64,000 nt of DNA from Nocardia bovistercoris (GTDB lineage: Bacteria > Actinomycetota > Actinomycetes > Mycobacteriales > Mycobacteriaceae), in the NCBI RefSeq assembly GCF_015674855.1, contig NZ_JADMLG010000021.1, positions 48,308 through 112,307 on the forward strand. Direction: 5' to 3'. This document shows, piece after piece, positions 51,539 through 59,967 of this stretch. The notes below the pieces were generated by a model that searched no databases, had not been told where the DNA came from, and saw nothing but the letters and a program-made list of their open reading frames with translations. The position numbers were made by a program, and so were the translations under genes. Within the stretch, counting starts at the first letter, position 1, and each line of letters opens with the position of its first letter.

Positions 51539-52846
51539 CTACGCCACCGCTTCGGCGGGCGCGGCGAGCTCCGGCAGTTCCAGATTCGCCCGCAGCGTGT
51601 CGCCGACCTGCTCCACGCCGAGGACACCGCGGCGGCGCAGTTCCGGCAGTAGACCGTTCACCAGGAAATCGCGCGTGCGCGGGTCCGCGAGGCCACTGAT
51701 CGACAGCACGTCGAGCACTCCCGCGTCGTAGCGCTCCTGGATCGCGTCCGCGAGCTGTTCCGGCGTACCCGCCGCGGCCCAGTGACCGGTGTCCTGAGCC
51801 GCGACTATCAACTCGCGCAACGTCTTACCCGAACGCGCCAGGCGGCCGAAGATCTCCACCCGACCGCGCCTGCGATTGACCGAAGCGAGCTCAGGCAGCA
51901 ACGCTTCCGGAATCGGGCGGTCCAGCGGCAATCCCGACAAGTCGACCCCGCCGCCGAGCATGTCAGCCAATCCGGCCCGGCCCGCGTCCAAGTCGATCGC
52001 CTCGGCCCGAGCGCGCACCGACTCGAGCGCCTCCGCCTCGGTCGCGCCGAAGGTGGCGTGCAGGGAACTCATGATCAGCGGAAGCCCCTCGGGTCGGCCG
52101 AGCCGCGCCGCGCGCTCGCGCACCCGCGCGGTGTAGGCGTGCGCGTCCTCGAGCGTCGCGAGCGAGGTGAACACCACCTCGGCGAAACGCGCGCCGAGTT
52201 CGATCCCCGCCGCCGATTGTCCCGCCTGGAACTGCACCGGTCTGCGCTGCGGCAACGGCGGGATATTGAGCGGGCCGCGCACCGTGAAGTACTCGCCCAC
52301 GTAGTCGATCGGCCGCACCAGCTCGGGATCGAGCCGTGCGCCGCCGCGACCGTCCGGTGTGAGCGCGCCCTGACCCCAGCTGTCGAACAGCGCGTGCACG
52401 ATCTCGAGCGACTCCGCCGCCCGCGCGTACCGCTGCTCGGGACTCGGCAGTTCCTCGGCCCCGTAATTCTCCTCACCCAGCGAGGACGTGACCGCGTTCC
52501 ATGCGGCCCTGCCATTGCTGACATGGTCGAGCGTGCCGAACAGCCGGGCCAGGTTGTACGGGTGATGGAAGGTGGTGGTGACCGTGGCGATCAGCCCGAT
52601 CCGCGAGGTCACCGCACTCAGCGCGGCCAGGAAGATCAACGGCTCCTGCGCGCCGATCGCGCCCTGCGCGCCGAAACTGAGCAGGTCGGCGGCGAACAGC
52701 GCGTCGAATCCGTTGTCCTCGGCGATCTTCGCGACCTCGATCGAGGACGCGACCGTGGACACCGTCGGGTCGATCGCGGCGCCATAGACACTCACCGCCC
52801 CGCCCACACCGGTCACCGTCTTGAGCGGCCGACGCCGTGCGCCCAT
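51539..52846 (-). CDS. LLM-class flavin-dependent oxidoreductase (NtaA/SnaA group)
   Basis: 435 residues of the luciferase-like fold. VAKIAEDNGFDALFAADLL, IATVTTTFHHPYNLARLFGT and LDHVSNGRAAWNAVTSSLGE match the NtaA/SnaA/DszA group. GGGAG precedes the ATG. It is 21 bp behind a rhodanese gene, hinting at sulfur chemistry such as oxidative desulfurisation (inference). Related to but distinct from the pair at 984-3571. Confidence 0.88.
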   Translation of the reverse strand: MGARRRPLKTVTGVGGAVSVYGAAIDPTVSTVASSIEVAKIAEDNGFDALFAADLLSFGAQGAIGAQEPLIFLAALSAVTSRIGLIATVTTTFHHPYNLARLFGTLDHVSNGRAAWNAVTSSLGEENYGAEELPSPEQRYARAAESLEIVHALFDSWGQGALTPDGRGGARLDPELVRPIDYVGEYFTVRGPLNIPPLPQRRPVQFQAGQSAAGIELGARFAEVVFTSLATLEDAHAYTARVRERAARLGRPEGLPLIMSSLHATFGATEAEALESVRARAEAIDLDAGRAGLADMLGGGVDLSGLPLDRPIPEALLPELASVNRRRGRVEIFGRLARSGKTLRELIVAAQDTGHWAAAGTPEQLADAIQERYDAGVLDVLSISGLADPRTRDFLVNGLLPELRRRGVLGVEQVGDTLRANLELPELAAPAEAVA

Positions 52847-52867
52847 CAGCGAACTCCCTCGCCTCGA

Positions 52868-53239
52868 TCAGTTCCCGTCCGCGGTGGGCGCCTCGGTCGG
52901 CAATCCCGCCTCGCGCCACGCCGGAAATCCACCTTCGATGTGCACGACGTCGACGAAACCGCGCTCGAGCAGCCCCCGCGCGACCGGCCCCGACCCGTTC
53001 ACCGAGCCGCACACCACCACGATCGGCTGATCCAACGAGACGATCTGCGGATGCCCGACACCGGAACCGAGTGCGAATTCGGTGTCGAGCGCGTCGCGGT
53101 CGGCGACGATCGCGCCGGGAATGGCGCCGTTCGCGGCCCGACCGCCCGCACTGCGCACATCGACCAGCACCGCGCCATCGGCGATCGCGGCGGCGGCCTG
53201 CGCCGGGGTCACGGTCGCGGGCTCCGAAACATTCGACAT
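52868..53239 (-). CDS. Rhodanese-like domain protein
   Basis: 123 residues, a single rhodanese domain. AVLVDVRSAGGRAANGAIPG, then the active-site loop IVVVCGSVNGSGPVARGLLE with catalytic Cys, and VVHIEGGFPAWREAGLP are standard; it transfers sulfane sulfur via a Cys persulfide. GAGGAG supports the ATG. It leads the LLM oxidoreductase gene. Confidence 0.9.
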   Translation of the reverse strand: MSNVSEPATVTPAQAAAAIADGAVLVDVRSAGGRAANGAIPGAIVADRDALDTEFALGSGVGHPQIVSLDQPIVVVCGSVNGSGPVARGLLERGFVDVVHIEGGFPAWREAGLPTEAPTADGN

Positions 53240-53460
53240 GGTCTGCACTCCTCGTCTGCCACGGCCCCGCCCACGCGGCGGGCTGCTTCTCACGCTCTGG
53301 CACCGCGCCCGCGCAGACAACGGACTCGATCAGGCTGATTCCAAACGAAGCCGTCGACGCACGAAATCCGCAGGGCAGTGATCCGGCTCACGTCGCGACC
53401 GTGGACGCGGCGCGACTACCTATACACTTCCTGTCACAGACAGCTCGAAGAGGAGAACCT

Positions 53461-53880
53461 ATGGCCAGCACCACCGTTGACGTCGTCATCAAGGCCCCGC
53501 GCGAGGCCGTGTACAAGTTCTTCACCGAACGCGACGGCATCAATCCGTACGTGCCGGTCGACTTCACCCTCGAGCGGCCGGGCGCCCCGACCCCGAGCGG
53601 CGTCGGCGCGCAATACCGCATCGGCAAGCGCGGCGTCGGCCTGCTCGAGGAAACCACCAACCTGGTGCCCGGCGAGCGCATGGAATACAAGATCGTCAAG
53701 GGCGCACCGGTCAAACGCCACGTCGGCATCATCACCTTCTCCGACACCGCCGACGGCACCCTGGTCTCCTACACCATGGAATCCGAACCCACCCTCCCCG
53801 TCCCCGCCAAAGTCCTGGAACTAGGCCTCAAGGGCCTGATCAACCAGTTCATCAAGGGCGCACAGAAAGCCCTGGCCTGA
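53461..53880 (+). CDS. SRPBCC family protein
   Basis: 139 residues of the START/SRPBCC ligand-binding fold: VDVVIKAPREAVYKFFTERD, then LLEETTNLVPGERMEYKIVK and the C-terminal helix KVLELGLKGLINQFIKGAQK. Polyketide cyclase-like; ligand unknown. Purine-rich GAAGAGGAG upstream of the ATG. A strong terminator follows. Confidence 0.85.
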   Translation: MASTTVDVVIKAPREAVYKFFTERDGINPYVPVDFTLERPGAPTPSGVGAQYRIGKRGVGLLEETTNLVPGERMEYKIVKGAPVKRHVGIITFSDTADGTLVSYTMESEPTLPVPAKVLELGLKGLINQFIKGAQKALA

Positions 53881-54293
53881 TCGAGGACTTCCGTCGAACC
53901 TCCGCACCACCGAGCGGTGCGAAGGTTCGCGCGTTCTCACCCGGAGCCGCAGGCCACACGACGCACTCCCGAAACCACGCACACCCGCACCGGAAACCCT
54001 GCCGCTCGGCCGGACGAACCCGGTCGCCCACCACGAGTTCCGGGGAGCGAAGGTTCCGGTCGCCCACATCCAGCGAGCCGGGCGCGACAGTCCGCGCGTT
54101 CCGTGTCCGGCCTTCGACTCGATAGCGTGTGGGCTCACGCTCCCTCTCGTCGCCCACCTGGGGGATGCACGTACCGCCGGTCGACCAGCACCGGTCCGAT
54201 CGGCCGATCACGCCGGTGCCTGGCTCCACCGCCGAGTCGCGATAGGTGATGCGGGATCGGATAGCACGGTCCGATCAGGACGTACCCGGTCCG
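53881..54293. other. 413-bp convergent intergenic region
   Basis: Holds the terminator at 53895-53929. The rest shows no gene with credible start or family similarity. It marks the right border of the accessory insert between steA and recN. Confidence 0.5.
53895..53929 (+). terminator. Terminator after the SRPBCC gene
   Basis: A 14-bp stem with one mismatch (arms 53895-53908 and 53916-53929, beginning CGAACCT and ending AGGTTCG) and a 7-nt loop, 15 bases after the stop. Confidence 0.75.
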
Positions 54294-56063
54294 CTACGCG
54301 GGCGTCCGCTCCGCGCGGGCGGTCTCCAGAAGTTCCTCCGCGTGGGCGCGGCCGGTCTCGGTGTCGTCGAGGCCCGCGAGCATGCGCGCCAGTTCGACGA
54401 CCCGCTCGTCCTCGGTCAGCGCCCTGACCCCGCTGTTCACCACGCCCTCGCCGTCGTCGGACTTGTGCACCACCAGGTGGGTGTCGGCGAAGGCCGCAAC
54501 CTGGGGCAGGTGGGTGACCACGATCACCTGATGGGTGCGGGCCAAACGAGCAAGGCGGCGGCCGATCTCCACGGCCGCGCGACCGCCGACTCCGGCGTCG
54601 ACCTCGTCGAACACCATGGTCGCCCCGTGGTCGCCGCCCGCGAGCACCACCTCGAGCGCGAGCATCACCCGCGACAGCTCACCGCCGGACGCGCTCTTGC
54701 TCAACGGCAGCGACGGCGCACCCGAATGCGCCGCGAGCCGGAACTCCACCTCGTCCACCCCCGAAGACCCCGCGTGCAACCGCGTGCCGCCGACCTCGAT
54801 CGGCGCCGAATCCTGCGCTCCCGCGGGCACCGGCCGCACCTCGACCTCGAGCCTGGCCTTGCCCATCGCGAGCCCACCCAGCTCGGCACTGACCGCCGCG
54901 GCGAGCTTGCCCGCCGCCTTGCCGCGCGCCGCCGTCAACTTCCGCGCGGTCTCGGCGACCTTGCCCGCCGCCGCGTCCACCTCGGCGGCCAGCTTGGTCA
55001 ACGTCTCCTCCGACACGTCGAGCGAGTCGAGCCGGGCGCGGGACTCCTCGGCCCACGCGAGCACACCGTCGATATCCGGCGCGTACTTGCGGGTCAGCGT
55101 CTTCAGTTCGGCCTGACGGGTGAGCAGGGAATCCAACGCACCCGGATCGGACGGCAGATCCGAGAGATATCCGCTCAACTCCGTGCTCAGATCGACCACC
55201 ACCGCGATCGCGTCGCCGAGTCGCGGCGCCAGCGCGGACAGCGCCGGGTCGTCGGCCGATTCCACGCGAGCACGCGCGGCGCCGAGCAATTCCAGCGCGC
55301 CCGAACCGTCCTCGGGGGTGTCGGTCGGCCCGGCCAGCGCGTCGTGCGCCGCCGACGCCGCCTCCCGCAGCGAATCCAGGTCGCTGAGCCTGCGCACCTC
55401 GTCCACGATGCGCGCGTCCTCGCCGGGTTCCGGTGCTACGGCATCGATTTCGTCGAGGGAATGGGTGAGACGATCGGCCTCCAACGCGAGTTCCCTACCG
55501 CGCGCGGTGCGTTCGAGCAGTTCGGTGCGCGCGTCCAGCCAGGACCGCCGAGCCGCACGGTACTTGCGCAGCAACGGCGCGACGGTGTCGGCGGCGAACT
55601 GGTCGAGCGCGTTCAATTGCTGCTCGGGGCGCTGTAATCGCAGCTGATCGTTCTGGCCGTGCACGGTGAGCAACGGCGCGGTGAATTCGGCGAGCACCGA
55701 AGCGGGCACCCCGCGCCCGCCCAGATGCGCGCGGGACCGCCCGTCGCTGCCGACGGTGCGCACCGCGATGATGCTGCCGTCGTCGTCGGCCGTCGCCGCC
55801 GAGGATTCCAGCACGCCCGCCACCTCGGCGCGCGCCGCCGCGTTCACGTCCTCGACGGTGAACCTGCCCTCGACGACCGCGCGCGCGGCCCCCAACCGGA
55901 CCCGGCCCGCGTCGGCGCGCGCACCGCTGAGCAGATGCAGACTGGTGACCACCATGGTCTTGCCCGCGCCGGTCTCGCCGGTCAGCACGGTCAAACCTGC
56001 GTGGAACTGCGCGGTGGCCGTGGATATGACGCCGAGCGCGTCAATCCTGATCTCTGTCAGCAC
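54294..56063 (-). CDS. recN: DNA repair protein RecN
   Basis: 589 residues, SMC-like. Walker A GETGAGKT (residues 29-36), two coiled-coil arms in the middle, and a C-terminal ABC signature (LSKSASGGELSRVMLALEVV) with Walker B MVFDEVDAGVGG. RecN acts early in double-strand-break repair. The GTG at 56063 overlaps the nadK stop and has CGGAGAG upstream; a GTG at 56090 is possible. Equivalent to Rv1696. Confidence 0.96.
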   Translation of the reverse strand: MLTEIRIDALGVISTATAQFHAGLTVLTGETGAGKTMVVTSLHLLSGARADAGRVRLGAARAVVEGRFTVEDVNAAARAEVAGVLESSAATADDDGSIIAVRTVGSDGRSRAHLGGRGVPASVLAEFTAPLLTVHGQNDQLRLQRPEQQLNALDQFAADTVAPLLRKYRAARRSWLDARTELLERTARGRELALEADRLTHSLDEIDAVAPEPGEDARIVDEVRRLSDLDSLREAASAAHDALAGPTDTPEDGSGALELLGAARARVESADDPALSALAPRLGDAIAVVVDLSTELSGYLSDLPSDPGALDSLLTRQAELKTLTRKYAPDIDGVLAWAEESRARLDSLDVSEETLTKLAAEVDAAAGKVAETARKLTAARGKAAGKLAAAVSAELGGLAMGKARLEVEVRPVPAGAQDSAPIEVGGTRLHAGSSGVDEVEFRLAAHSGAPSLPLSKSASGGELSRVMLALEVVLAGGDHGATMVFDEVDAGVGGRAAVEIGRRLARLARTHQVIVVTHLPQVAAFADTHLVVHKSDDGEGVVNSGVRALTEDERVVELARMLAGLDDTETGRAHAEELLETARAERTPA

Positions 56064-57045
56064 GTGTGCTCTCCGTTCGCCGTCGGCCACGCCAGCCGGT
56101 CACGGGCAGTTGGAACTTGCGCACCATCCGATCCGCGAACGGTGCGGAATCCAACCGCACCCACCGCACGGGCCGGGTGCCGCGAACCGCCTCGACCCGA
56201 CCGCCGCGCGGAAGGGCGAGGGTGCGCCTGCCGTCCAGGAAAACTATCGCATCGTGGCCGGTCGCAACCGCCTCCACGGCGATGCGGGACGCGGGACTCG
56301 TCACCAGTGGACGCGCGAACAGCGCGTGCGCGTTGCTCGGGATCACCAACATGGCCTCGAGTTCCGGCCACACCACGGGACCGCCCGCGGAGAACGCGTA
56401 CGCGGTGGAACCGGTCGGGGTGGCCACCAGGATGCCGTCGCAGCCGAACGAGGACACCGGCCGCCCGTCCACCTCCAATGCCACCTCGAGCACGCCCATC
56501 CGCGAGGCGTTCTCGATACTGGCCTCGTTGAGCGCCCACCCGGTGTCGACGACCTCGTCATCGACCCGCACCGCGACATCGATCGTCATCCGGTCCTCGA
56601 CCCGGTAGTCGCCGCGCACCACCTGCGCCAACGCCTCGTCCAGATGTTCGGCCTCGGCCTCGGTGAGGAATCCGATGCGGCCCAGATTGATTCCGAGCAC
56701 TGGCACCTCGGCTGGCCTGGCCAGTTCGGCGGCGCGCAGGAAGGTGCCGTCGCCGCCGAGCACGAGCACCATCTCGCAGCCGAGCGCGGCGCCCGGATCG
56801 TGTGGCACGACCCGGACCGGATACCCACCGGGTTCGGCCACCGCGAGTACGCTCGCGCTCGGGTCCTCGAATTCGAATCGGGTGCTGTCGGCCTCGTCGG
56901 CCAGTACTCGCAGGCCGATGCCCGCGTCGGCGAAGATCTTCGCCACCCGGTGCGCGGTCTCGATGATCTCGGCCCGGCCCGGATGCGAGACCAGCAGGAT
57001 CTCCCGGCCGCCTCCGGTGTCGCCGCCGTGGGTGGGCGCGTTCAC
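56041..57045 (-). CDS. nadK: NAD kinase
   Basis: 334 residues. The GGDG motif in LVLGGDGTFLRAAELA, LGINLGRIGFLTEAE, NEASIENASR and CDGILVATPTGSTAYAFSAG define NAD kinase, which makes NADP from NAD and ATP or polyphosphate. GAGGAGGG supports the GTG at 57045. Overlaps tlyA (GTGA) and recN. A C-terminal tail of about 20 residues (Arg-rich) is extra. Confidence 0.97.
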   Translation of the reverse strand: MNAPTHGGDTGGGREILLVSHPGRAEIIETAHRVAKIFADAGIGLRVLADEADSTRFEFEDPSASVLAVAEPGGYPVRVVPHDPGAALGCEMVLVLGGDGTFLRAAELARPAEVPVLGINLGRIGFLTEAEAEHLDEALAQVVRGDYRVEDRMTIDVAVRVDDEVVDTGWALNEASIENASRMGVLEVALEVDGRPVSSFGCDGILVATPTGSTAYAFSAGGPVVWPELEAMLVIPSNAHALFARPLVTSPASRIAVEAVATGHDAIVFLDGRRTLALPRGGRVEAVRGTRPVRWVRLDSAPFADRMVRKFQLPVTGWRGRRRTESTRADRDQD

Positions 57046-57863
57046 TGTGGACCCTCCTCAACCGCACGTTCGACCAGTGCCGCGACCTGCTCGCCGTCGT
57101 AGTCGAACGGCCCGTCGTGACGCAACCACAAAAAGTATTCGACATTACCCGACGGTCCGGGCAATGGGCTCGCCACCGCGCCAAGCGTACGCAATCCGTG
57201 CCCGGCGGCCGCCCGCGCCACCTCCCGAACCGCTTCGGCGCGCAGATTCCGATCCCGCACCACCCCACCGGATCCCACCCGCTCCTTGCCGACCTCGAAC
57301 TGCGGCTTGACCATCGGCAACAGGTCGGCGCCCGGCGCCGAGCACGCCGCGAGGGCGGGCAGCACCAGGCCGAGCGAGATGAAGGACAGGTCACCGACGA
57401 CGAGATCGACCACGCCACCGACGGTTTCGGGTGTCAAACCGCGCACATTGGTGCGATCGAGCACCGTGACCCGCTCGTCGTTGCGCAGCCGCCACACCAA
57501 CTGCCCGTACCCGACATCGACCGCGACCACCTCGGCCGCGCCCTCGGACAGCAGCACATCGGTGAATCCGCCGGTCGAAGCGCCGGCGTCCAGGCAGCGC
57601 CGCCGCGTCACCCGCAGGCCGAGCGGTTCGAACGCCGCGAGCGCGCCGAGCAGTTTGTGCGCGCCGCGCGAAGCCCACGACACCTCGTCGGGCTGCTCAC
57701 GCACCACCAGCGGCGTGCCCGTCTCCACCGCGGTCGCGGGTTTCACCGCCACCGTTCCCGCGATCAGTACCCGCCCGGCGCCGATCAGTTCGACCGCGTG
57801 CTCCCGCGAGCGGGCCAACCCGCGACGAACGAGTTCGGCGTCCACGCGTGCGCGCCTGGCCAC
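57042..57863 (-). CDS. tlyA: TlyA rRNA 2'-O-methyltransferase
   Basis: 273 residues. An N-terminal S4 RNA-binding domain (RVDAELVRRGLARSREHAVE, LIGAGRVLIAG), then an FtsJ-like methyltransferase: ASRGAHKLLGAL (catalytic Lys), LDAGASTGGFTDVLL (SAM) and VDLVVGDLSFISL. TlyA methylates 16S and 23S rRNA and is linked to capreomycin susceptibility in mycobacteria. The GTG at 57863 follows the preceding stop by one base. Confidence 0.96.
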   Translation of the reverse strand: MARRARVDAELVRRGLARSREHAVELIGAGRVLIAGTVAVKPATAVETGTPLVVREQPDEVSWASRGAHKLLGALAAFEPLGLRVTRRRCLDAGASTGGFTDVLLSEGAAEVVAVDVGYGQLVWRLRNDERVTVLDRTNVRGLTPETVGGVVDLVVGDLSFISLGLVLPALAACSAPGADLLPMVKPQFEVGKERVGSGGVVRDRNLRAEAVREVARAAAGHGLRTLGAVASPLPGPSGNVEYFLWLRHDGPFDYDGEQVAALVERAVEEGPQ

Positions 57864-57864
57864 C

Positions 57865-58164
57865 TCAGATCTTGTCCACCGTGGCCAGGGCCTGGACCAG
57901 CACTTCGTGCGCCTGATCCAGTATGCGGGCGCGACGCGTGATGTCGACACCGGATTCGTCGGCATCCGCCGCGACCCGAGGACGGGCCTCGAGTTCGGCG
58001 AGCAGCGCGTCGATCTCGGCGCGCACCCGTGCCGGATCGGCGGGTTCCTGACCGCTCTGCGCGCCGGGCAGATGCCGACCGGGCAGCGGGACGCCGTGGC
58101 GAGACCCGTGCGGGCCGGGGACGGGCGCCGAATGGCCGTGCGGACGTGGGGTCGGAGTACTCAT
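57865..58164 (-). CDS. Small conserved protein between HAD phosphatase and tlyA
   Basis: 99 residues. His/Pro/Gly-rich first 40 (PRPHGHSAPVPGPHGSRHG), then a helical pair (RVRAEIDALLAELEAR; RARILDQAHEVLVQALATV). By position it corresponds to the small conserved gene Rv1693 of M. tuberculosis. The helical half may be a dimeric coiled coil. Function unknown. Confidence 0.7.
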   Translation of the reverse strand: MSTPTPRPHGHSAPVPGPHGSRHGVPLPGRHLPGAQSGQEPADPARVRAEIDALLAELEARPRVAADADESGVDITRRARILDQAHEVLVQALATVDKI

Positions 58165-58177
58165 CGTGCGAACAACG

Positions 58178-59068
58178 CTATCGGATTTCCGAACCGGACG
58201 CGCGCACCGTCACCGCGCGACCGGGATTGCGGAGCAGCAGATCCACCGGCCCCAGCGCCGGATCCTCCGACACGACCGGGGGATGGTTGAGCGCTTCCAG
58301 GGAATCGGCGACGAAGGTCGGGATCCGTTCGGCGGGAGCCTCGCGCAGCTCCGCCGCAGTGCTCACCCCCGTCAAAACCAACAGCGAATCGAGCCCGACG
58401 CGGTACGCGCCCTCGATATCGGTGTCGAGCCGATCACCCACCACCAGCGCGGCCCGCGTACCGGCGCGCTCGAGTGCGTCCTCGAGCAATGGCGCGAACG
58501 GCTTACCCGCCACCACGGGTTCGCGGTCGGTCGCGGCGACCAAGGCCGCGACCATCGACCCGTTGCCCGGCGCGAGTCCGCGCTCGTTCGGCAGTGTCCG
58601 ATCGGTATTCGCCGCCACCCACAGCGCGCCCGCGCGCAGCGCGTAAGCGGCCTCGGCCAGATCCGGCCACGCCGTCTCGGGCGAATGCCCCTGCACAACG
58701 GCGTCGGGCACGGCGTCGTCGAAGCGGCGCAACGGCTTCAAGCCGACCGCGTCGACCTCCCGCACCAGATCCTCGGTGCCGACGACCAGCACCGAGGCCC
58801 CCGGAGAAAGCCGCTCCGCCAGCAGGCGGGCCGCAGCCTGCGCGCTCGTCACCACATCATCGGTATCGGCCGGAAAACCCAGCTCACGCAGATGCCCGGC
58901 GACCTTGTCCGGCCCGCGACTCGCGTTGTTGGTGACATAAACGAGGCGTTCTTTCGAATCACCGACGATCAACGCCTCCGGTGCGCCCTCGATCACCGCG
59001 GGCCCCCGGTACAGCGTTCCGTCCAGATCCAGCAGCAAGGCCGCGTAGCGATCCCGCAGTCGCGTCAC
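58178..59068 (-). CDS. HAD-IIA family hydrolase
   Basis: 296 residues. The nucleophile motif LLLDLDGTLYRG, then VYVTNNASR, cap domain, AGKPFAPLLEDAL (Lys) and VVGDRLDTDIEGA (acidic pair) are complete. The NagD-like class includes glycerol-phosphate and p-nitrophenyl phosphate phosphatases; Rv1692 at this place in M. tuberculosis is reported as a glycerol-3-phosphate phosphatase. GTG start. Confidence 0.93.
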   Translation of the reverse strand: MTRLRDRYAALLLDLDGTLYRGPAVIEGAPEALIVGDSKERLVYVTNNASRGPDKVAGHLRELGFPADTDDVVTSAQAAARLLAERLSPGASVLVVGTEDLVREVDAVGLKPLRRFDDAVPDAVVQGHSPETAWPDLAEAAYALRAGALWVAANTDRTLPNERGLAPGNGSMVAALVAATDREPVVAGKPFAPLLEDALERAGTRAALVVGDRLDTDIEGAYRVGLDSLLVLTGVSTAAELREAPAERIPTFVADSLEALNHPPVVSEDPALGPVDLLLRNPGRAVTVRASGSEIR

Positions 59069-59944
59069 AGTCGCACACCACTCTCACTCATGATCGACCA
59101 CCCCCGCGCCACGTCCTTACGGACACCCGCGAGAAGGCCGGCCGCCCCCGCCCGTCATCCGAGCATCCCCGACGGTGCGCCGAGGACTCCAGAACCCTAC
59201 GTCAGCGCCCCGACCACCGACCAAACGAGATCCGCGCACCGACGCCCGAACCACCCCACCCCGACGGCCCCACCAGCACCACGAGCGGGCGACGGTGAAT
59301 TCCGCCACCCTCGCACACTCCGCTCCACCAGTACCTGCCGGTAAGTTCGGCGGCGCACTTCTCACTCCGGTCCCACCAGCATCACGAACTGACCACGGTG
59401 GGGTCCGCCACCTCGCACACCACACCCCACCACCACTCGCCGGTAAGTTCAGCGGCACGCTCCTCAGTCCGGTCCCACCAGCATCACGAACTGACCACGG
59501 TGAGGTCTGCCCCCTCGCACACCCCGCTCCACCAGTACCTGCCAGTGAGTTCGACGGCACGGTCCTCACTCCGCGGCCCCACCAGCGTCACGAGCGGGCG
59601 ACGGTGAATTCCGCCACCCTCGCACACCCCACTCCACCACTACTCGCCGGTGAGCTCGGCGGCCCGCTCTTCACTCCAACGGTCCCACTGGCATCACGAA
59701 CGGACCAAGGAGGTCCGCCACCCTCGCACACCCCACTCCACCAGTACTTGCCGGTGAGTTCGACGGCACGGTCCTCACTCCGGTCCCACCAGCATCGCGA
59801 ACGGACCACGGAGGTCCGCCACCTTCGCGCACTTGCTCCGCTACTACTCGCCGGTGAGTTCGACGGCACAATCCTCACTCCGCACCCCACCAGCATCACG
59901 AACGGACCACGGAGGTCCGCCACGTTCGGGTACTCGCTCCGCTA
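59069..59944. other. 876-bp non-coding region dominated by a tandem array
   Basis: No gene is supported. 59069-59261 is unremarkable; 59262-59944 is the repeat array described separately. The array lies downstream of the TPR-gene stop and upstream of the HAD gene on the same (minus) strand, so it is probably part of an untranslated stretch of this transcript. Confidence 0.7.
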
Positions 59945-59967
59945 CTACTCGCCGGTGAGTTCGGCGG
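59262..59967. repeat. About 102-bp tandem repeat array copied from the 3' end of the TPR gene
   Basis: The anchor CCGGTGAGTTCG (or close variants) starts at 59952, 59851, 59751, 59647, 59542, 59440 and 59338, giving periods of 101, 100, 104, 105, 102 and 102 bp. The first anchor is inside the CDS (codons for ELTGE and stop). Each unit also has a block CCACCAGCATCACGAACGGACC and a pyrimidine-rich stretch with CTCGCACAC. Three units contain the hairpin CGGACC-N5-GGTCCG (for example 59903-59919); two carry GGGCGACGGTGAATTCC instead. Periods are not multiples of three, so it is not a protein repeat. Confidence 0.9.

Noticed and set aside
59262..59967. CRISPR array
   Set aside because: Whole units are similar to one another; there are no short repeats separated by unique spacers and no cas genes in the window.
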